In this document: positions 18,815 to 28,486 of the stretch, piece by piece
Numbering within the stretch: the first letter of the stretch is position 1
Layout: each line of letters opens with the position of its first letter
Program-made: the position numbers and the translations under genes
Source of the DNA: Vibrio mediterranei
Lineage (GTDB): Bacteria > Pseudomonadota > Gammaproteobacteria > Enterobacterales > Vibrionaceae
Assembly: GCF_900088415.1 (NCBI RefSeq)
Contig: NZ_FLLQ01000002.1
Coordinates: 558,001 to 622,000, forward strand
Length of the DNA stretch: 64,000 bases
Direction: 5' to 3'
Notes under the pieces: generated by a model
The model's input: only the letters and a program-made list of their open reading frames with translations
Told to the model about the DNA's origin: nothing
Database searches by the model: none

Positions 18815-20914
18815 CTAATTACCAACGGCTTGCACAATTCTGATTTGTTTCTCATCTGGGATTTCTTGGTAAGACAAGACGCGTAAGTTTGGAATGGTAT
18901 TTTTCACAAACTTAGCCAATGTCGAACGTAGTACCCCTGATGTCAGCAGCACAGCTGCCTCACCTTTTAGCTCTTGCTCTTGTGTCGCTTGAGTCAGCGA
19001 CGCTTGCAGTCGTTCGGCTAATCCAGGTTCAATTCCGGTTGATTCGCCACCAGAAGCTTGCATTGTTTGATGCAATATTTGTTCCAGCTCAGGAATAAGG
19101 GTAATGACCGGCAACTCTGGCTCTATTCCATTGATTTCCTGAACAATTAGTCGTTTTAGCGCTATGCGAACCGCTGCTGTGAGAACGTCAGGTTCTTGAC
19201 TCTTGCCGGAGTACTCGGCCAAAGTTTGCACAATAGTTCGAATATCTCTGATTGGTATGGCTTCATGCAGCAAGTTTTGTAGCACTTTCACCACAGTTCC
19301 TAGAGGTAATTGCTCTGGTACAAAATCCTCGACCAGTTTTGGCGCACTGCGCCCCAGCATTTCAAGAAGGTTTTGCACTTCTTCGTGTCCAAGCAATTGC
19401 GCTGCGTTGTTGGTCAGCAACTGACTTAAGTGAGTTGCCAACACGGTAGATGAGTCGACAACGGTATAGCCTAGTGCTTGAGCGTGCTCTCGCTGTGCTT
19501 CCTGAATCCAGACCGCTTCAAGTCCGAATGCAGGGTCTATGGTTTGTTCGCCGTCGATCAGGCCATAAACTTGCCCCGGGTTTATGGCTAACTCTTGGTC
19601 AGGGCGAATTTCCGCTTCACCCACCGCGACACCCATCAACGTGATTCGATAGGAATTTGGTGTTAGCTCTAGGTTATCTCGAATATGAACAGCAGGAATG
19701 AGGAAGCCAAAGTCTTGTGACAGCTTTTTACGAACTCCTTTAACACGCTCGAGTAATTCACCACCTTGGTCTCGGTCAACAAGCGGTATCAACCGATAAC
19801 CGACTTCCAAGCCAATAACGTCCACTGGGTGAACATCATCCCAAGACAGCTCTTTAGGAGTTGATGATGTTTCGTTGCTGCTGATCTCAGCGGGCAGATT
19901 CTTCTGCTCCTCTTTCTTAGCTTGTTTTCTGTGTAACCAATAAGCCCCTAAACCGGCGATCAATGCCAGCATCAGGAAAGCAAAATGAGGCATTCCAGGC
20001 ACAATACCCATCACGCCTAAGATCCCCGCAGTAATGGTTAGAGCTTTTGGATTATCAAATAGTTGGAAAACAACCTGCTGGCCCATATCCTCGTCAGTAT
20101 TTTGACGGGTTACCATGATTGCAGCAGCGATAGAGAGCAAAAGTGATGGAATCTGTGCTACTAAACCATCACCAATGGTCAGTAACGTATAGATTTGGAT
20201 TGCTTCACCAAAACTGAGTGAGTACTGCATCATACCAATACTCAAGCCGCCAATGATGTTTAAGAACAAAATCAGGATACCAGCAATGGCGTCTCCTTTA
20301 ACGAACTTGGATGCACCATCCATCGATCCGTAGAAGTCTGCTTCTTTGGTTACTTCAAATCGGCGTGTTCTAGCCTGCTCTTGATCAATAAGGCCAGCGT
20401 TTAAGTCTGCATCAATGGCCATTTGCTTACCTGGTAAGGCGTCCAAAGTAAAGCGCGCACTAACTTCAGAGATTCGCCCCGCACCTTTGGTAACCACCAT
20501 AAAGTTAATGATCATCAAAATCATAAACACGACTAAACCAACCGCGTAGTTACCGCCAATCACGACGTTACCAAAGGCTTCAATTACGTTACCGGCCGCA
20601 CCACTTCCCTCGTGACCATACAGTAACACCACTCGAGTAGAGGCAACGTTTAGTGCCAAACGCAGTAAAGTCGCGATGAGCAGCACCGTTGGAAAAGCAG
20701 CGAAGTCGAGGGGACGACGGGTATAGACCGATACCAATAGCACCACCATCGCTAATGCGATGTTGAAGGTAAAAAACAGGTCGAGAAGAAATGCCGGGAT
20801 CGGCAGTACGATCATCGCAAGCGCTGCGAGAACCATCACTGGCGCACCAATCGCAGGTAATGCACGACGTGGAATCGTCGGTAACCTGTCGGCAAAAGGT
20901 AAAGTTAACTTCAT
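18815..20914 (-). CDS. flhA: FlhA, flagellar type III export gate
   Basis: A 699-residue export component with about eight N-terminal membrane helices, the FHIPEP-family loop around 155-205 (DALPGKQMAIDADLNAGLID and DFYGSMDGASKFVKGD), and a large cytoplasmic C-terminal domain that docks chaperone-substrate complexes. First gene of a leftward operon with flhF, flhG, fliA and che genes, with its own sigma-54-type promoter at 20984-20999. Confidence 0.97.
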   Translation of the reverse strand: MKLTLPFADRLPTIPRRALPAIGAPVMVLAALAMIVLPIPAFLLDLFFTFNIALAMVVLLVSVYTRRPLDFAAFPTVLLIATLLRLALNVASTRVVLLYGHEGSGAAGNVIEAFGNVVIGGNYAVGLVVFMILMIINFMVVTKGAGRISEVSARFTLDALPGKQMAIDADLNAGLIDQEQARTRRFEVTKEADFYGSMDGASKFVKGDAIAGILILFLNIIGGLSIGMMQYSLSFGEAIQIYTLLTIGDGLVAQIPSLLLSIAAAIMVTRQNTDEDMGQQVVFQLFDNPKALTITAGILGVMGIVPGMPHFAFLMLALIAGLGAYWLHRKQAKKEEQKNLPAEISSNETSSTPKELSWDDVHPVDVIGLEVGYRLIPLVDRDQGGELLERVKGVRKKLSQDFGFLIPAVHIRDNLELTPNSYRITLMGVAVGEAEIRPDQELAINPGQVYGLIDGEQTIDPAFGLEAVWIQEAQREHAQALGYTVVDSSTVLATHLSQLLTNNAAQLLGHEEVQNLLEMLGRSAPKLVEDFVPEQLPLGTVVKVLQNLLHEAIPIRDIRTIVQTLAEYSGKSQEPDVLTAAVRIALKRLIVQEINGIEPELPVITLIPELEQILHQTMQASGGESTGIEPGLAERLQASLTQATQEQELKGEAAVLLTSGVLRSTLAKFVKNTIPNLRVLSYQEIPDEKQIRIVQAVGN

Positions 20915-20983
20915 GTACTACATCACTGCACTACCACTCTATATTAAGCGGCGTATTGTTTTTCCTATAATGACTTGAGAAAA

Positions 20984-20999
20984 AGCAAGAATTAAGCCA
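20984..20999 (-). promoter_or_regulatory. Sigma-54 promoter of flhA operon
   Basis: TGGCTTAATTCTTGCT on the minus strand has GG and GC exactly 10 bases apart, as in the TGGCAC-N5-TTGCA consensus. It lies about 70 bp upstream of flhA. In Vibrio the equivalent promoter is FlrA-dependent (class II). Confidence 0.75.
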
Positions 21000-21004
21000 A
21001 GAAA

Positions 21005-21024
21005 GGCGTCATTATTTTGACACC
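21005..21024 (-). terminator. Terminator after flhB
   Basis: A 7-bp stem (GGTGTCA / TGACGCC, one G-U) with a 6-base loop is followed by TTTCTT in the minus direction. It sits 17 bases past the flhB stop and six bases from the -24 box of the flhA promoter. Confidence 0.55.
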
Positions 21025-21041
21025 AAATGCCAAAAATAGGG

Positions 21042-22172
21042 CTAGTAGCGCATATCTTTAGGAATACTGATTTGGTCGTTTTGCAATGTCGGCCGTTGTC
21101 CGCCTTTCTTACGGTATTGTTTTAGCTGATACACATACGCCAATATCTGAGCGACCGCGGCAAACAAACCGTCTGGAATCTCCTGTTCCAGTTCTGTTGT
21201 ATGATAAAGAGAACGCGCTAGCGGTGGCGAAGGAATTACATAGATGCTGTGCTCTCTAGCCACTTCTCGTATCTTGAGTGCCATGTGGTCGATACCCTTT
21301 GCAACCACAACAGGCGCTTTGTCCTTTCCCTGTTTATAGCGAAGCGCTACTGAGAAGTGCTCCGGGTTGGTAATAATAACATCGGCCTGCGGTACTTCCG
21401 CCATCATTCTTCGCTGGGCGGCTTCTCTTTGCAGCATTCGAATCCGTCCCTTCACCTCGGGTTTACCTTCGGTATCTTTAAACTCGTCTTTGACTTCTTG
21501 CTTGGTCATTTTAAGCTGATTCGCATGCTGCCAAATCTGGAATGGAATATCGATGGCGACCACAATCAATAGTGTCGCACTAATCAACAAGATAAAGTTA
21601 AGTAGAATATCGAGCGCGTGAAAAATGTTTTGTGGAAAAACTTCCATACTAAGCTGGAACAAGTCTGCTCTGGAGGCGTTAACAAGATAGAATGCCATCC
21701 CTGCCACCAACGTGACTTTTAAAATCGATTTGACCAGCTCGACCCAACTTTGCATTCCCACCATGCGTTTCAGGCCACTAAGCGGGTTCATTTTGGATAG
21801 TTTTGGCATCGCCGCTTCTGCAGAGAAACTAATACCACCAACACCAGCAGCTCCGATTAACGCCGCAATAAATAGAACAAACAAGATAAGCAGAAGTGGG
21901 AGCAATAGACTGGAAAGTGCGCCAAGTGCCACATCAAACAGCTTGGTCGAATCGTAGATTTCTTCTCGGCTCAAGTTAAACAGCCGAGCCATTGAACCAA
22001 ACAAAGCGCGCGCGAGCCCTTCACCAAACATCATCAGCGAAAGCGCCCCAACAATCAGTACTGAGACCGACGCTAACTCTTTAGAACGTGCCACCTGCCC
22101 CTTTTCGCGAGCTTGTTTAAGCCGCTGGGGGGTGGCGTCTTCGGTGCGTTCTTGGCCATCTGATTCTGCCAT
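21042..22172 (-). CDS. flhB: FlhB, export gate with self-cleaving switch domain
   Basis: 376 residues: four membrane helices (between about 35 and 210) and a cytoplasmic domain. The autocleavage site reads NPEH (269-272), with the usual N-P junction at 269/270 but Glu in place of the Thr of the common NPTH. The cleaved domain controls the change from hook to filament substrates with FliK. Last gene of the fliK-flhB operon, 18 bases from fliR. Confidence 0.96.
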   Translation of the reverse strand: MAESDGQERTEDATPQRLKQAREKGQVARSKELASVSVLIVGALSLMMFGEGLARALFGSMARLFNLSREEIYDSTKLFDVALGALSSLLLPLLLILFVLFIAALIGAAGVGGISFSAEAAMPKLSKMNPLSGLKRMVGMQSWVELVKSILKVTLVAGMAFYLVNASRADLFQLSMEVFPQNIFHALDILLNFILLISATLLIVVAIDIPFQIWQHANQLKMTKQEVKDEFKDTEGKPEVKGRIRMLQREAAQRRMMAEVPQADVIITNPEHFSVALRYKQGKDKAPVVVAKGIDHMALKIREVAREHSIYVIPSPPLARSLYHTTELEQEIPDGLFAAVAQILAYVYQLKQYRKKGGQRPTLQNDQISIPKDMRY

Positions 22173-22190
22173 CGTCAGCCTCCTACTCGC

Positions 22191-22973
22191 TTAACAGTTC
22201 AGGTCGATCAAGCGACATACCTGACCTTCCACTTCGAGCCAATACAATTGGTAGTGACTGTACAGGCCAGCCATGATGTACCAACAGATCATCAAACCAA
22301 TCAGCAATGCAAAGGCAAAACCAAGAGAGAAAATATTCAACTGCGGTGCCGCACGAGTCATCACACCAAACGACAAATTCACCGTTAATAGAGCGATAAT
22401 CCCGGCTAAGGCCATACTCAACGCGGTTTGGAACATGATACTTAACCATCCAGCCATCTCACGAAAATCGGCACTAGAGAGATGTCCAGACCCGATAGGC
22501 AGAGTCTTAAAGCTCATCACCACCAGTTGAATCATCTTCAAATGGCCATCCGTTGCCAGAAAAAACATCGTGGCTAGGAACATAAATAGCTGACCAAGCA
22601 AAGGAGTATTTTGACCATTCGCTGGGTCGACCATAGAAGCAAAACCCAGACTCGATTGCATACCGAGGATCTGACCTAGCATAACAAACGTCTGAATCAT
22701 GAAGACGGTCGTCATCCCCATCGCAGTACCAATCAGTATCTGTTCTGCGACCGTAAGAAAGCCTTGGAAAGAAAACAACTCGATAGTTTGCGGGACGGCA
22801 GGGATAGAAGGCATGACAGCAAGTGTCAGCGCTAACCCCAAAAACAATCGAATTCTAGGTGACACAAAGTTGGCCCCAGTCACCGACATCACCATCAACA
22901 TGGCAGAAATACGGACGTAAGGCCAAAAGTAATTACTGATCCATTCGAGTACAGCGCTTGTAGGGTACTCCAT
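22191..22973 (-). CDS. fliR: FliR, flagellar export gate subunit
   Basis: A 260-residue hydrophobic protein with the FliR pattern (RISAMLMVMSVTGANFVSPR near the N-terminus; ALLTVNLSFGVMTRAAPQLN and IFSLGFAFALLIGL later). It forms the export gate core with FliP and FliQ. Seven bases from fliQ. Confidence 0.96.
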   Translation of the reverse strand: MEYPTSAVLEWISNYFWPYVRISAMLMVMSVTGANFVSPRIRLFLGLALTLAVMPSIPAVPQTIELFSFQGFLTVAEQILIGTAMGMTTVFMIQTFVMLGQILGMQSSLGFASMVDPANGQNTPLLGQLFMFLATMFFLATDGHLKMIQLVVMSFKTLPIGSGHLSSADFREMAGWLSIMFQTALSMALAGIIALLTVNLSFGVMTRAAPQLNIFSLGFAFALLIGLMICWYIMAGLYSHYQLYWLEVEGQVCRLIDLNC

Positions 22974-22980
22974 AACGTTA

Positions 22981-23250
22981 TTACCAGAGTACCTGTGGCA
23001 GTCTCTCTATAATTTCATAGAAAAACTCCATCATCATCTGAGTGCCCCAGTGAGCAAAGCCAATCAACGCCAATATGGTGACTATCAATCTTGGTAGAAA
23101 ACTCAGCGTCTGTTCGTTGATAGATGTGGCAGCTTGGAAAATTGCCACCACCAAACCGACGAGAAGGCTTGGCACTACAATGGCACAGACGAGGATCAGC
23201 ACCATCCATAATGCGTCTCTAAACAGTTCAACAAATACCTCTGGAGTCAT
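22981..23250 (-). CDS. fliQ: FliQ, flagellar export gate subunit
   Basis: 89 residues with two membrane helices, VGLVVAIFQAATSINEQTL between them being the family signature. Four copies join the FliP5FliR1 gate in known systems. Thirteen bases from fliP. Confidence 0.96.
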   Translation of the reverse strand: MTPEVFVELFRDALWMVLILVCAIVVPSLLVGLVVAIFQAATSINEQTLSFLPRLIVTILALIGFAHWGTQMMMEFFYEIIERLPQVLW

Positions 23251-23263
23251 CGATTATCTCCAG

Positions 23264-24127
23264 CTACAAGGCAAAACTGCCGGCCAACGTGGATAGTATT
23301 AAGTTCCATCCATCCACCAACACGAACAACATCAATTTGAATGGCAGCGATACGATCATTGGCGACAACATCATCATACCCATCGCCATTAGTATCGACG
23401 CTACTACCAAGTCGATAATTAAAAATGGTAAGAACAACATAAAGCCGATCTGAAATGCTGTTTTCAACTCTGAAGTAATGAATGCCGGAATCAATACCGC
23501 CATTGACACATCTTCTGGGTTTTGTGCCGTCGAACCGGACATTTCAACAAACGTTTCCAAATCTTTTACTCGCGTCTGCTTCAGCATGAAGGATTTCATC
23601 GGACCTTGTGCTTGATCAAACGCTTCTTTTGCCGTGATTTGTTCATTCAAATAGGGTTGAATTGCTTGGTCATTCACCTGATTCAATACCGGTGACATGA
23701 TGAAAAACGTCAAGAAGATCGCGATACCAATAATCACCTGATTAGATGGAGTTTGTTGCAGACCCATCGCTTGTCGTAGTATCGACATCACAACCACGAT
23801 ACGGGTAAATGAAGTCATCAAAATAACCATGGCAGGCAAAAAGCCCAACATGGTCATCAGTGCCAAAATCTGCAAGTTTACTGAGTAGTCTTCGCTGCCA
23901 TCAGGGTTGGTTTTCATGGTGAACGCCGGAATACCAGGCCCAGTACCAAACGAGCTTGAGGTGGCGCTGCCCGCTGCCCCTCGGTCATTCTGCATAGCGG
24001 TGACAGTTACACCCGTATCTAACGCAGCATTATTCGGTACTGGTGTCGCTACCGCCTCTTCTGCCCATGACAGTGGCGCAAGAAGCAACGTCAAACAGAT
24101 GAAAATCAGTCGAGTTAAGTTAGTCAT
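23264..24127 (-). CDS. fliP: FliP, flagellar export gate subunit
   Basis: 287 residues with a cleavable signal peptide (about 1-22, PLSWAEE) and four membrane helices. [19 protein letters not shown] and [20 protein letters not shown], and the C-terminal [19 protein letters not shown] are FliP signatures. The start overlaps the end of fliO by eight bases. Confidence 0.96.
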   Translation of the reverse strand: MTNLTRLIFICLTLLLAPLSWAEEAVATPVPNNAALDTGVTVTAMQNDRGAAGSATSSSFGTGPGIPAFTMKTNPDGSEDYSVNLQILALMTMLGFLPAMVILMTSFTRIVVVMSILRQAMGLQQTPSNQVIIGIAIFLTFFIMSPVLNQVNDQAIQPYLNEQITAKEAFDQAQGPMKSFMLKQTRVKDLETFVEMSGSTAQNPEDVSMAVLIPAFITSELKTAFQIGFMLFLPFLIIDLVVASILMAMGMMMLSPMIVSLPFKLMLFVLVDGWNLILSTLAGSFAL

Positions 24128-24551
24128 GGGAATTCGGTTTCTTCATCAATTTCGATAGCTGCGCAGCAAACGCAGGCTGAGCTAAATCGGCTTCTTCTAG
24201 TGGCGTCTCCAACTTTGAAATGAGCTGAATCGACTGCGAGGTAATACCCACCAAAAACTGCTCTTCACCCGCCTGTACGATAGCAATACGTTCTTTTGTT
24301 CCGACTGGAATCTGCCTAACAATCTTAAGCCCTTGCTGGTTGACCAGTGATGGCACCTTCATGCGTTTTAGCACCCATGCCAAACCAAGAATTATCAGAA
24401 TAACTAACACTAAAGAACCTAGCGTAGTAGCTAGGTCAAATGGAGAGCCTGAAGCGCTTAGTGGAGCACTTTCTTGAGAGGCGACCGCCGTCGATACCCC
24501 TCCCACTGAAACAGCCACTAGCAGAACTTTAGAAAAAAGCTTTATCGCCAT
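24120..24551 (-). CDS. fliO: FliO, export gate assembly factor
   Basis: 143 residues from ATG 24551, which lies one base past the fliN stop; a longer reading frame reaches into fliN and is unlikely. An N-terminal signal-like helix, a membrane helix near 50-70 ([20 protein letters not shown]) and a small cytoplasmic domain ([19 protein letters not shown]) match FliO, which stabilises FliP during gate assembly. Confidence 0.92.
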   Translation of the reverse strand: MAIKLFSKVLLVAVSVGGVSTAVASQESAPLSASGSPFDLATTLGSLVLVILIILGLAWVLKRMKVPSLVNQQGLKIVRQIPVGTKERIAIVQAGEEQFLVGITSQSIQLISKLETPLEEADLAQPAFAAQLSKLMKKPNSHD

Positions 24552-24552
24552 A

Positions 24553-24963
24553 TTAACGCAACTTCTTAATTCGCTCAGTTTGACTGATGACATCCGTCAA
24601 ACGAATACCAAACTTGTCGTTCACCACAACCACTTCACCATGGGCAATCAAGGTGCCATTGACCATGACATCGAGTGATTCGCCAGCAATGCGGTCTAAT
24701 TCCACTACCGAACCTTGGTTTAGCTGAAGCAGGTTACGGATACTAATTTGTGAACGGCCAACTTCCATAGAGATGGTCACTGGAATATCCATAATCGTAT
24801 CCAGTTTACGACGCTCATCCTCTGAAATCGGCGCTGGTGAGTCTTGCAGTTCATCCAGTGGGGCGGCGAGTACCTCATCCACATCAATTTCTGGCGCCAT
24901 TGGATCTTCACCTAAAGCGGCTGCCCATTCGTCTGCAAGTTTTTGGTCATCACTAATCGTCAT
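24553..24963 (-). CDS. fliN: FliN, C-ring switch protein
   Basis: 136 residues: an acidic N-terminal half and a SpoA domain (VTISMEVGRSQISIRNLLQL, GSVVELDRIAGE, VNDKFGIRLTDV). It forms the base of the C-ring with FliM. Eighteen bases from fliM, one from fliO. Confidence 0.97.
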   Translation of the reverse strand: MTISDDQKLADEWAAALGEDPMAPEIDVDEVLAAPLDELQDSPAPISEDERRKLDTIMDIPVTISMEVGRSQISIRNLLQLNQGSVVELDRIAGESLDVMVNGTLIAHGEVVVVNDKFGIRLTDVISQTERIKKLR

Positions 24964-24981
24964 TATTTATATCTACTCTGG

Positions 24982-26031
24982 TTATTCTTCGTCTGCGTCT
25001 TCCACATGCTCCAACTCAGCCATAATATCCTTACCAAGGAAAGCTAAGTCGGTTTTCACTACATCTGGGCGCCTTATTTTTTCGGAAATCTGTACGGCAA
25101 CTTTTTCGCCAGTGCGTCCCATCTTCACTCTGAACGTCGGTAATTCCTCGACAAACATGGTGGCATTTTCCGGCATATCGATAGGAATGATATCTCCGGC
25201 TTGCAACTCCATAAGGTCGCGAAGTGATACGTCTTTCTCTAACAGATTCACGCGGAAGTTCACTGGAACATCCATAATCTCTTCACGCAAGGCGCTACTC
25301 CACCGGACATCGGTTTCCATCTTGTCCGACTGGACACCTGCATCGAGTAATTCGCGAATAGGCTCCACCATAGAATACGGCATCACCACATGGAAATCGC
25401 CACCACCGCCATCCACTTCAATATGGAACGAGCTGACCACAATAACTTCAGTTGGGCTGACAATGTTTGCCATGCTTGGGTTCACTTCTGAGTCCAAATA
25501 TTCAAACTCAACGCCCATAACTGGCGACCACGCTTCCTTGTAGTCTTCGAAAACAGTTTTCATTAACAACTGAATGATACGGCGCTCTGTAGGGGTAAAC
25601 TCTCGACCCTCAATCTTGGCGTGGAAACGGCCGTCACCACCGAAGAAATTCTCCACTAAGATAAAGACTAAACGAGCCTCCATCGTAATAAGAGCCGTCC
25701 CTTTTAGCGGTCTAAAACGCACCATATTCAAGCTTGTTGGCACGTATAAGGTGTTTTGGTATTCACCAAACTTCATCATCTGAACGCCGTTAATCGACAC
25801 TTCAGCGGTTTTTCGCAACATATTGAATAAGCTGATTCGCATATGGCGCGCAAAACGTTCATTGATAAGCTCGAGCGTAGGCATTCGACCACGAACAATG
25901 CGGTCTTGCGACGAGAAGTCAAAATGCACCACATCATTGGGGTCTTGATCTAACTCATCTTCAACTTCATCGACATCGTCTACTCCGTGGAGAAGCGCAT
26001 CAATTTCGTCTTGGCTTAATAAATCGGTCAC
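24982..26031 (-). CDS. fliM: FliM, C-ring switch protein binding CheY-P
   Basis: 349 residues. The N-terminal LLSQDEIDALLHG is the CheY-P binding peptide. The middle domain (around MPTLELINERFARHMRISLF) and the C-terminal SpoA domain complete a normal FliM. It links FliG to FliN in the rotor switch. Seven bases from fliL. Confidence 0.97.
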   Translation of the reverse strand: MTDLLSQDEIDALLHGVDDVDEVEDELDQDPNDVVHFDFSSQDRIVRGRMPTLELINERFARHMRISLFNMLRKTAEVSINGVQMMKFGEYQNTLYVPTSLNMVRFRPLKGTALITMEARLVFILVENFFGGDGRFHAKIEGREFTPTERRIIQLLMKTVFEDYKEAWSPVMGVEFEYLDSEVNPSMANIVSPTEVIVVSSFHIEVDGGGGDFHVVMPYSMVEPIRELLDAGVQSDKMETDVRWSSALREEIMDVPVNFRVNLLEKDVSLRDLMELQAGDIIPIDMPENATMFVEELPTFRVKMGRTGEKVAVQISEKIRRPDVVKTDLAFLGKDIMAELEHVEDADEE

Positions 26032-26038
26032 ACAATAC

Positions 26039-26539
26039 CTACTGGATTACAAAATCGGTAAATAACACTCTTTCGACTACAGGCTTACCGACAACCTGAG
26101 ACAAACTGGCTTGAACATCCGCGGTAGCTTGGTCACGTAATTCAACGCGGCCATTAGTGCTGCGTAGTTGCTCAACCGTCGCCGACGCAAACGTCGACAA
26201 CAATGTACTTTCAATTAAAGGGGAGTGGTAACGCGCTACTTCTTCGTTATCTAGGCCGCGTACCATAAGCTGTACTTTAATCTGAACCATACGATCACGC
26301 TGCTTACCAGCGACGTTAAAAATAAAAGGCTGGGCGATGTTCACATACGATATTGGGTCAACTGGCACCGCAGCACCACCACTTTGTGCCGTGGGTGTAC
26401 TTGCTGGCGTCTCTTCAGAGCCAAGCAACCAATAAGCAACACCACCAGCGGCCAGCAATAGCACCAGCACCAGCACCGCGACAATAATGATCAACAGTTT
26501 TTTGTTGTTCTTGGGTTGTTCTAAAGTATCTTCTGCCAT
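26039..26539 (-). CDS. fliL: FliL, stator-associated membrane protein
   Basis: 166 residues: basic cytoplasmic tip, one membrane helix (about 14-40) and a periplasmic domain with YVNIAQPFIFNV and the C-terminal VERVLFTDFVIQ typical of FliL. It rings the stator and supports torque in polar flagella. Confidence 0.95.
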   Translation of the reverse strand: MAEDTLEQPKNNKKLLIIIVAVLVLVLLLAAGGVAYWLLGSEETPASTPTAQSGGAAVPVDPISYVNIAQPFIFNVAGKQRDRMVQIKVQLMVRGLDNEEVARYHSPLIESTLLSTFASATVEQLRSTNGRVELRDQATADVQASLSQVVGKPVVERVLFTDFVIQ

Positions 26540-26572
26540 TTTGTTCTTCTATTTTCCATGAGATTACTCGCC

Positions 26573-28366
26573 TTAGGCGTAGTAACTAATACCATCTTTT
26601 TTATTGGCAACATTCACGTTCAAACTCACGCTTTCTTCACTATCATCGAAACCATGGTTCGACTCACCTCTAGATTGAGAGCCAGAACCACTTGATTCAT
26701 GAGAAGCATGACGCTGTTGCTGACCTTGGTTCTGTTGCTGAACCGATGAATCTGCCAGTTGAATCCCTTGTTGAGACAGCATTTCACGAAGCCTTGGCAT
26801 CGCTTGATCCACCATGTCGCGTGTTTGTTGGTTTTGGACCGTAAAATGCACGGTTGCAGAGTCATTGTTTAAACTCATACGAATTTGCATTCGACCTAAG
26901 TCCGGCGGATCCAGACGAATATCTACATGCTTCAAGTTTTTCGCCATCATCATTTGAACGCGCTCTGCAACTTGGTCACTCGCATTCTCTTTAGTGAGCA
27001 CGAGGGGCGACTGTACGTTTGTTGGTGCTTGTGATTGCTCAGCTCGCAGTTGATTAGCAGTCACACCTGCTGCGGCATGCGTTATACCGGCAGGAGCGTC
27101 ATTTGCTTGTCCAAGGTTGGCGGCGCCTTTTTGTTTTTGCACACCAGCCAAACTTACATTACTCGCGGTTAACGATGGATTATTGGCGTTGTGACTGGTT
27201 GCGGCAGCATTAGCGGCTAATACACTCGCGGTCATCGCAACCTCTGAACCGGCTTGAGTTGCAGTATGTACTGGCACCGCTGTAGCTTGGGCTGCTGGCG
27301 TCGCCATAGCAGCACTTTGACTTGTACTCGAATGAAGCTTATCTGCAGTAAAAGCCGTCGCAGCTAGAGCCTTGGCGTCTAATTTGCTGCCTTGCTCTAC
27401 ATCAGGCTGAGACCAGGCAATTTGGTTTTGTGTGCCGGCTTTTGTGTCTCCATCAACCGTCGCTGCTTTCGCCTCTTGGCCGGACGCTAAATGTGTTGTC
27501 GTTCCTGCAGCAACCGCCATAGATTTATTTGAGCCTTCAAGGCTATTGCCAGAAAGCGAAGCGCTACCTTGTGTAGAGTTTTGATGTGCAGTCCCATTTT
27601 GTGAAGGGTTGCCCTGAGACGCTGAAAGTACCATGCCACTAGCCACAGCTGCGACTTCTTCTGTAGCATCATTGACAGCTCCATCAGCAGCGACGGTATT
27701 TTTGCTTTGTTTGTCTATTGACGAGCCGTCGCCACTCATTGATGCTGCGTGTCCATCGACTTGACTCATCTTTTGAGGGCTTTGAGCGTTTACAGTCACA
27801 GCACCTAACACCGCGGTTCCTGCTAATTTGGCTTCATCTTGAGACTCAACTGATGTTGATTTGGGTTTTAACGCACTATTTGATTCATCTAAACGATTGA
27901 GCAATTCAGCACTGTCGCTTACTGTTTTTTTGGCTTCGACACTACTGCCTTGAGAATCGGGGCGTAACGTCTCATCGCTCACAGCTATTACGCCACTCGT
28001 TGCCGCCATTTTTTTGACGCTCTTCTCTTCAGTGCCCTCTGTATCTTCAACATTCGCCTGACTGTTTACCGCCGTTGAAGTGGCTTGTGAAGACTTCGTG
28101 GTCTCAGCGGCCTTTCCTACCTCATCACTCACTTCAGCGCTATCTTCCAATAAAGCGTCCGTCGAACTCGACGTCATCTTCTCGCCTGATTTTTTACCTT
28201 CAACCTTCTGGTTTTCCTCAGTATTTTCTGAATAAATTGCGCTTTTAAGCTTGTCAAAAAAGCCCTGCTCTTCCGCGTTATCGACGGAATCGACCAAGGT
28301 GGTTTTGTCACTAGACTTAGCATTTGGTGTCGCTGAAATACTGTTGTTAGTAATTGCCAGACTCAT
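26573..28366 (-). CDS. fliK: FliK, hook-length control protein
   Basis: 597 residues. The first ~440 are low-complexity, rich in Ala, Ser, Gln, Thr and Val, as expected for the molecular ruler part. The C-terminal domain (about 460-560) has KHVDIRLDPPDLGRMQIRMS and the LREMLSQQGIQLADSSV segment of the substrate-specificity switch domain. A Gln/Ser/His-rich stretch follows. First gene of its operon; a sigma-54-type site lies at 28444-28459. Confidence 0.93.
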   Translation of the reverse strand: MSLAITNNSISATPNAKSSDKTTLVDSVDNAEEQGFFDKLKSAIYSENTEENQKVEGKKSGEKMTSSSTDALLEDSAEVSDEVGKAAETTKSSQATSTAVNSQANVEDTEGTEEKSVKKMAATSGVIAVSDETLRPDSQGSSVEAKKTVSDSAELLNRLDESNSALKPKSTSVESQDEAKLAGTAVLGAVTVNAQSPQKMSQVDGHAASMSGDGSSIDKQSKNTVAADGAVNDATEEVAAVASGMVLSASQGNPSQNGTAHQNSTQGSASLSGNSLEGSNKSMAVAAGTTTHLASGQEAKAATVDGDTKAGTQNQIAWSQPDVEQGSKLDAKALAATAFTADKLHSSTSQSAAMATPAAQATAVPVHTATQAGSEVAMTASVLAANAAATSHNANNPSLTASNVSLAGVQKQKGAANLGQANDAPAGITHAAAGVTANQLRAEQSQAPTNVQSPLVLTKENASDQVAERVQMMMAKNLKHVDIRLDPPDLGRMQIRMSLNNDSATVHFTVQNQQTRDMVDQAMPRLREMLSQQGIQLADSSVQQQNQGQQQRHASHESSGSGSQSRGESNHGFDDSEESVSLNVNVANKKDGISYYA

Positions 28367-28443
28367 TCCATTAAGGCCCGTAAAGAAGAGTTAAATACGC
28401 CAGGTGGCAAAATGCCGCCGCTTACAGTTATGTCATCTAACGA

Positions 28444-28459
28444 TGCAAAATTTGTACCG
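28444..28459 (-). promoter_or_regulatory. Sigma-54 promoter of fliK operon
   Basis: CGGTACAAATTTTGCA on the minus strand keeps the GG and GC with 10-base spacing and TTGCA; the -24 box differs at two positions from TGGCAC. It lies between the fliJ stop and fliK. The leader then holds a small hairpin (GGCGGC / GCCACC) near 28404-28420. Confidence 0.65.
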
Positions 28460-28486
28460 AAGAGTAAATTTAACTTAAGGATAGGG

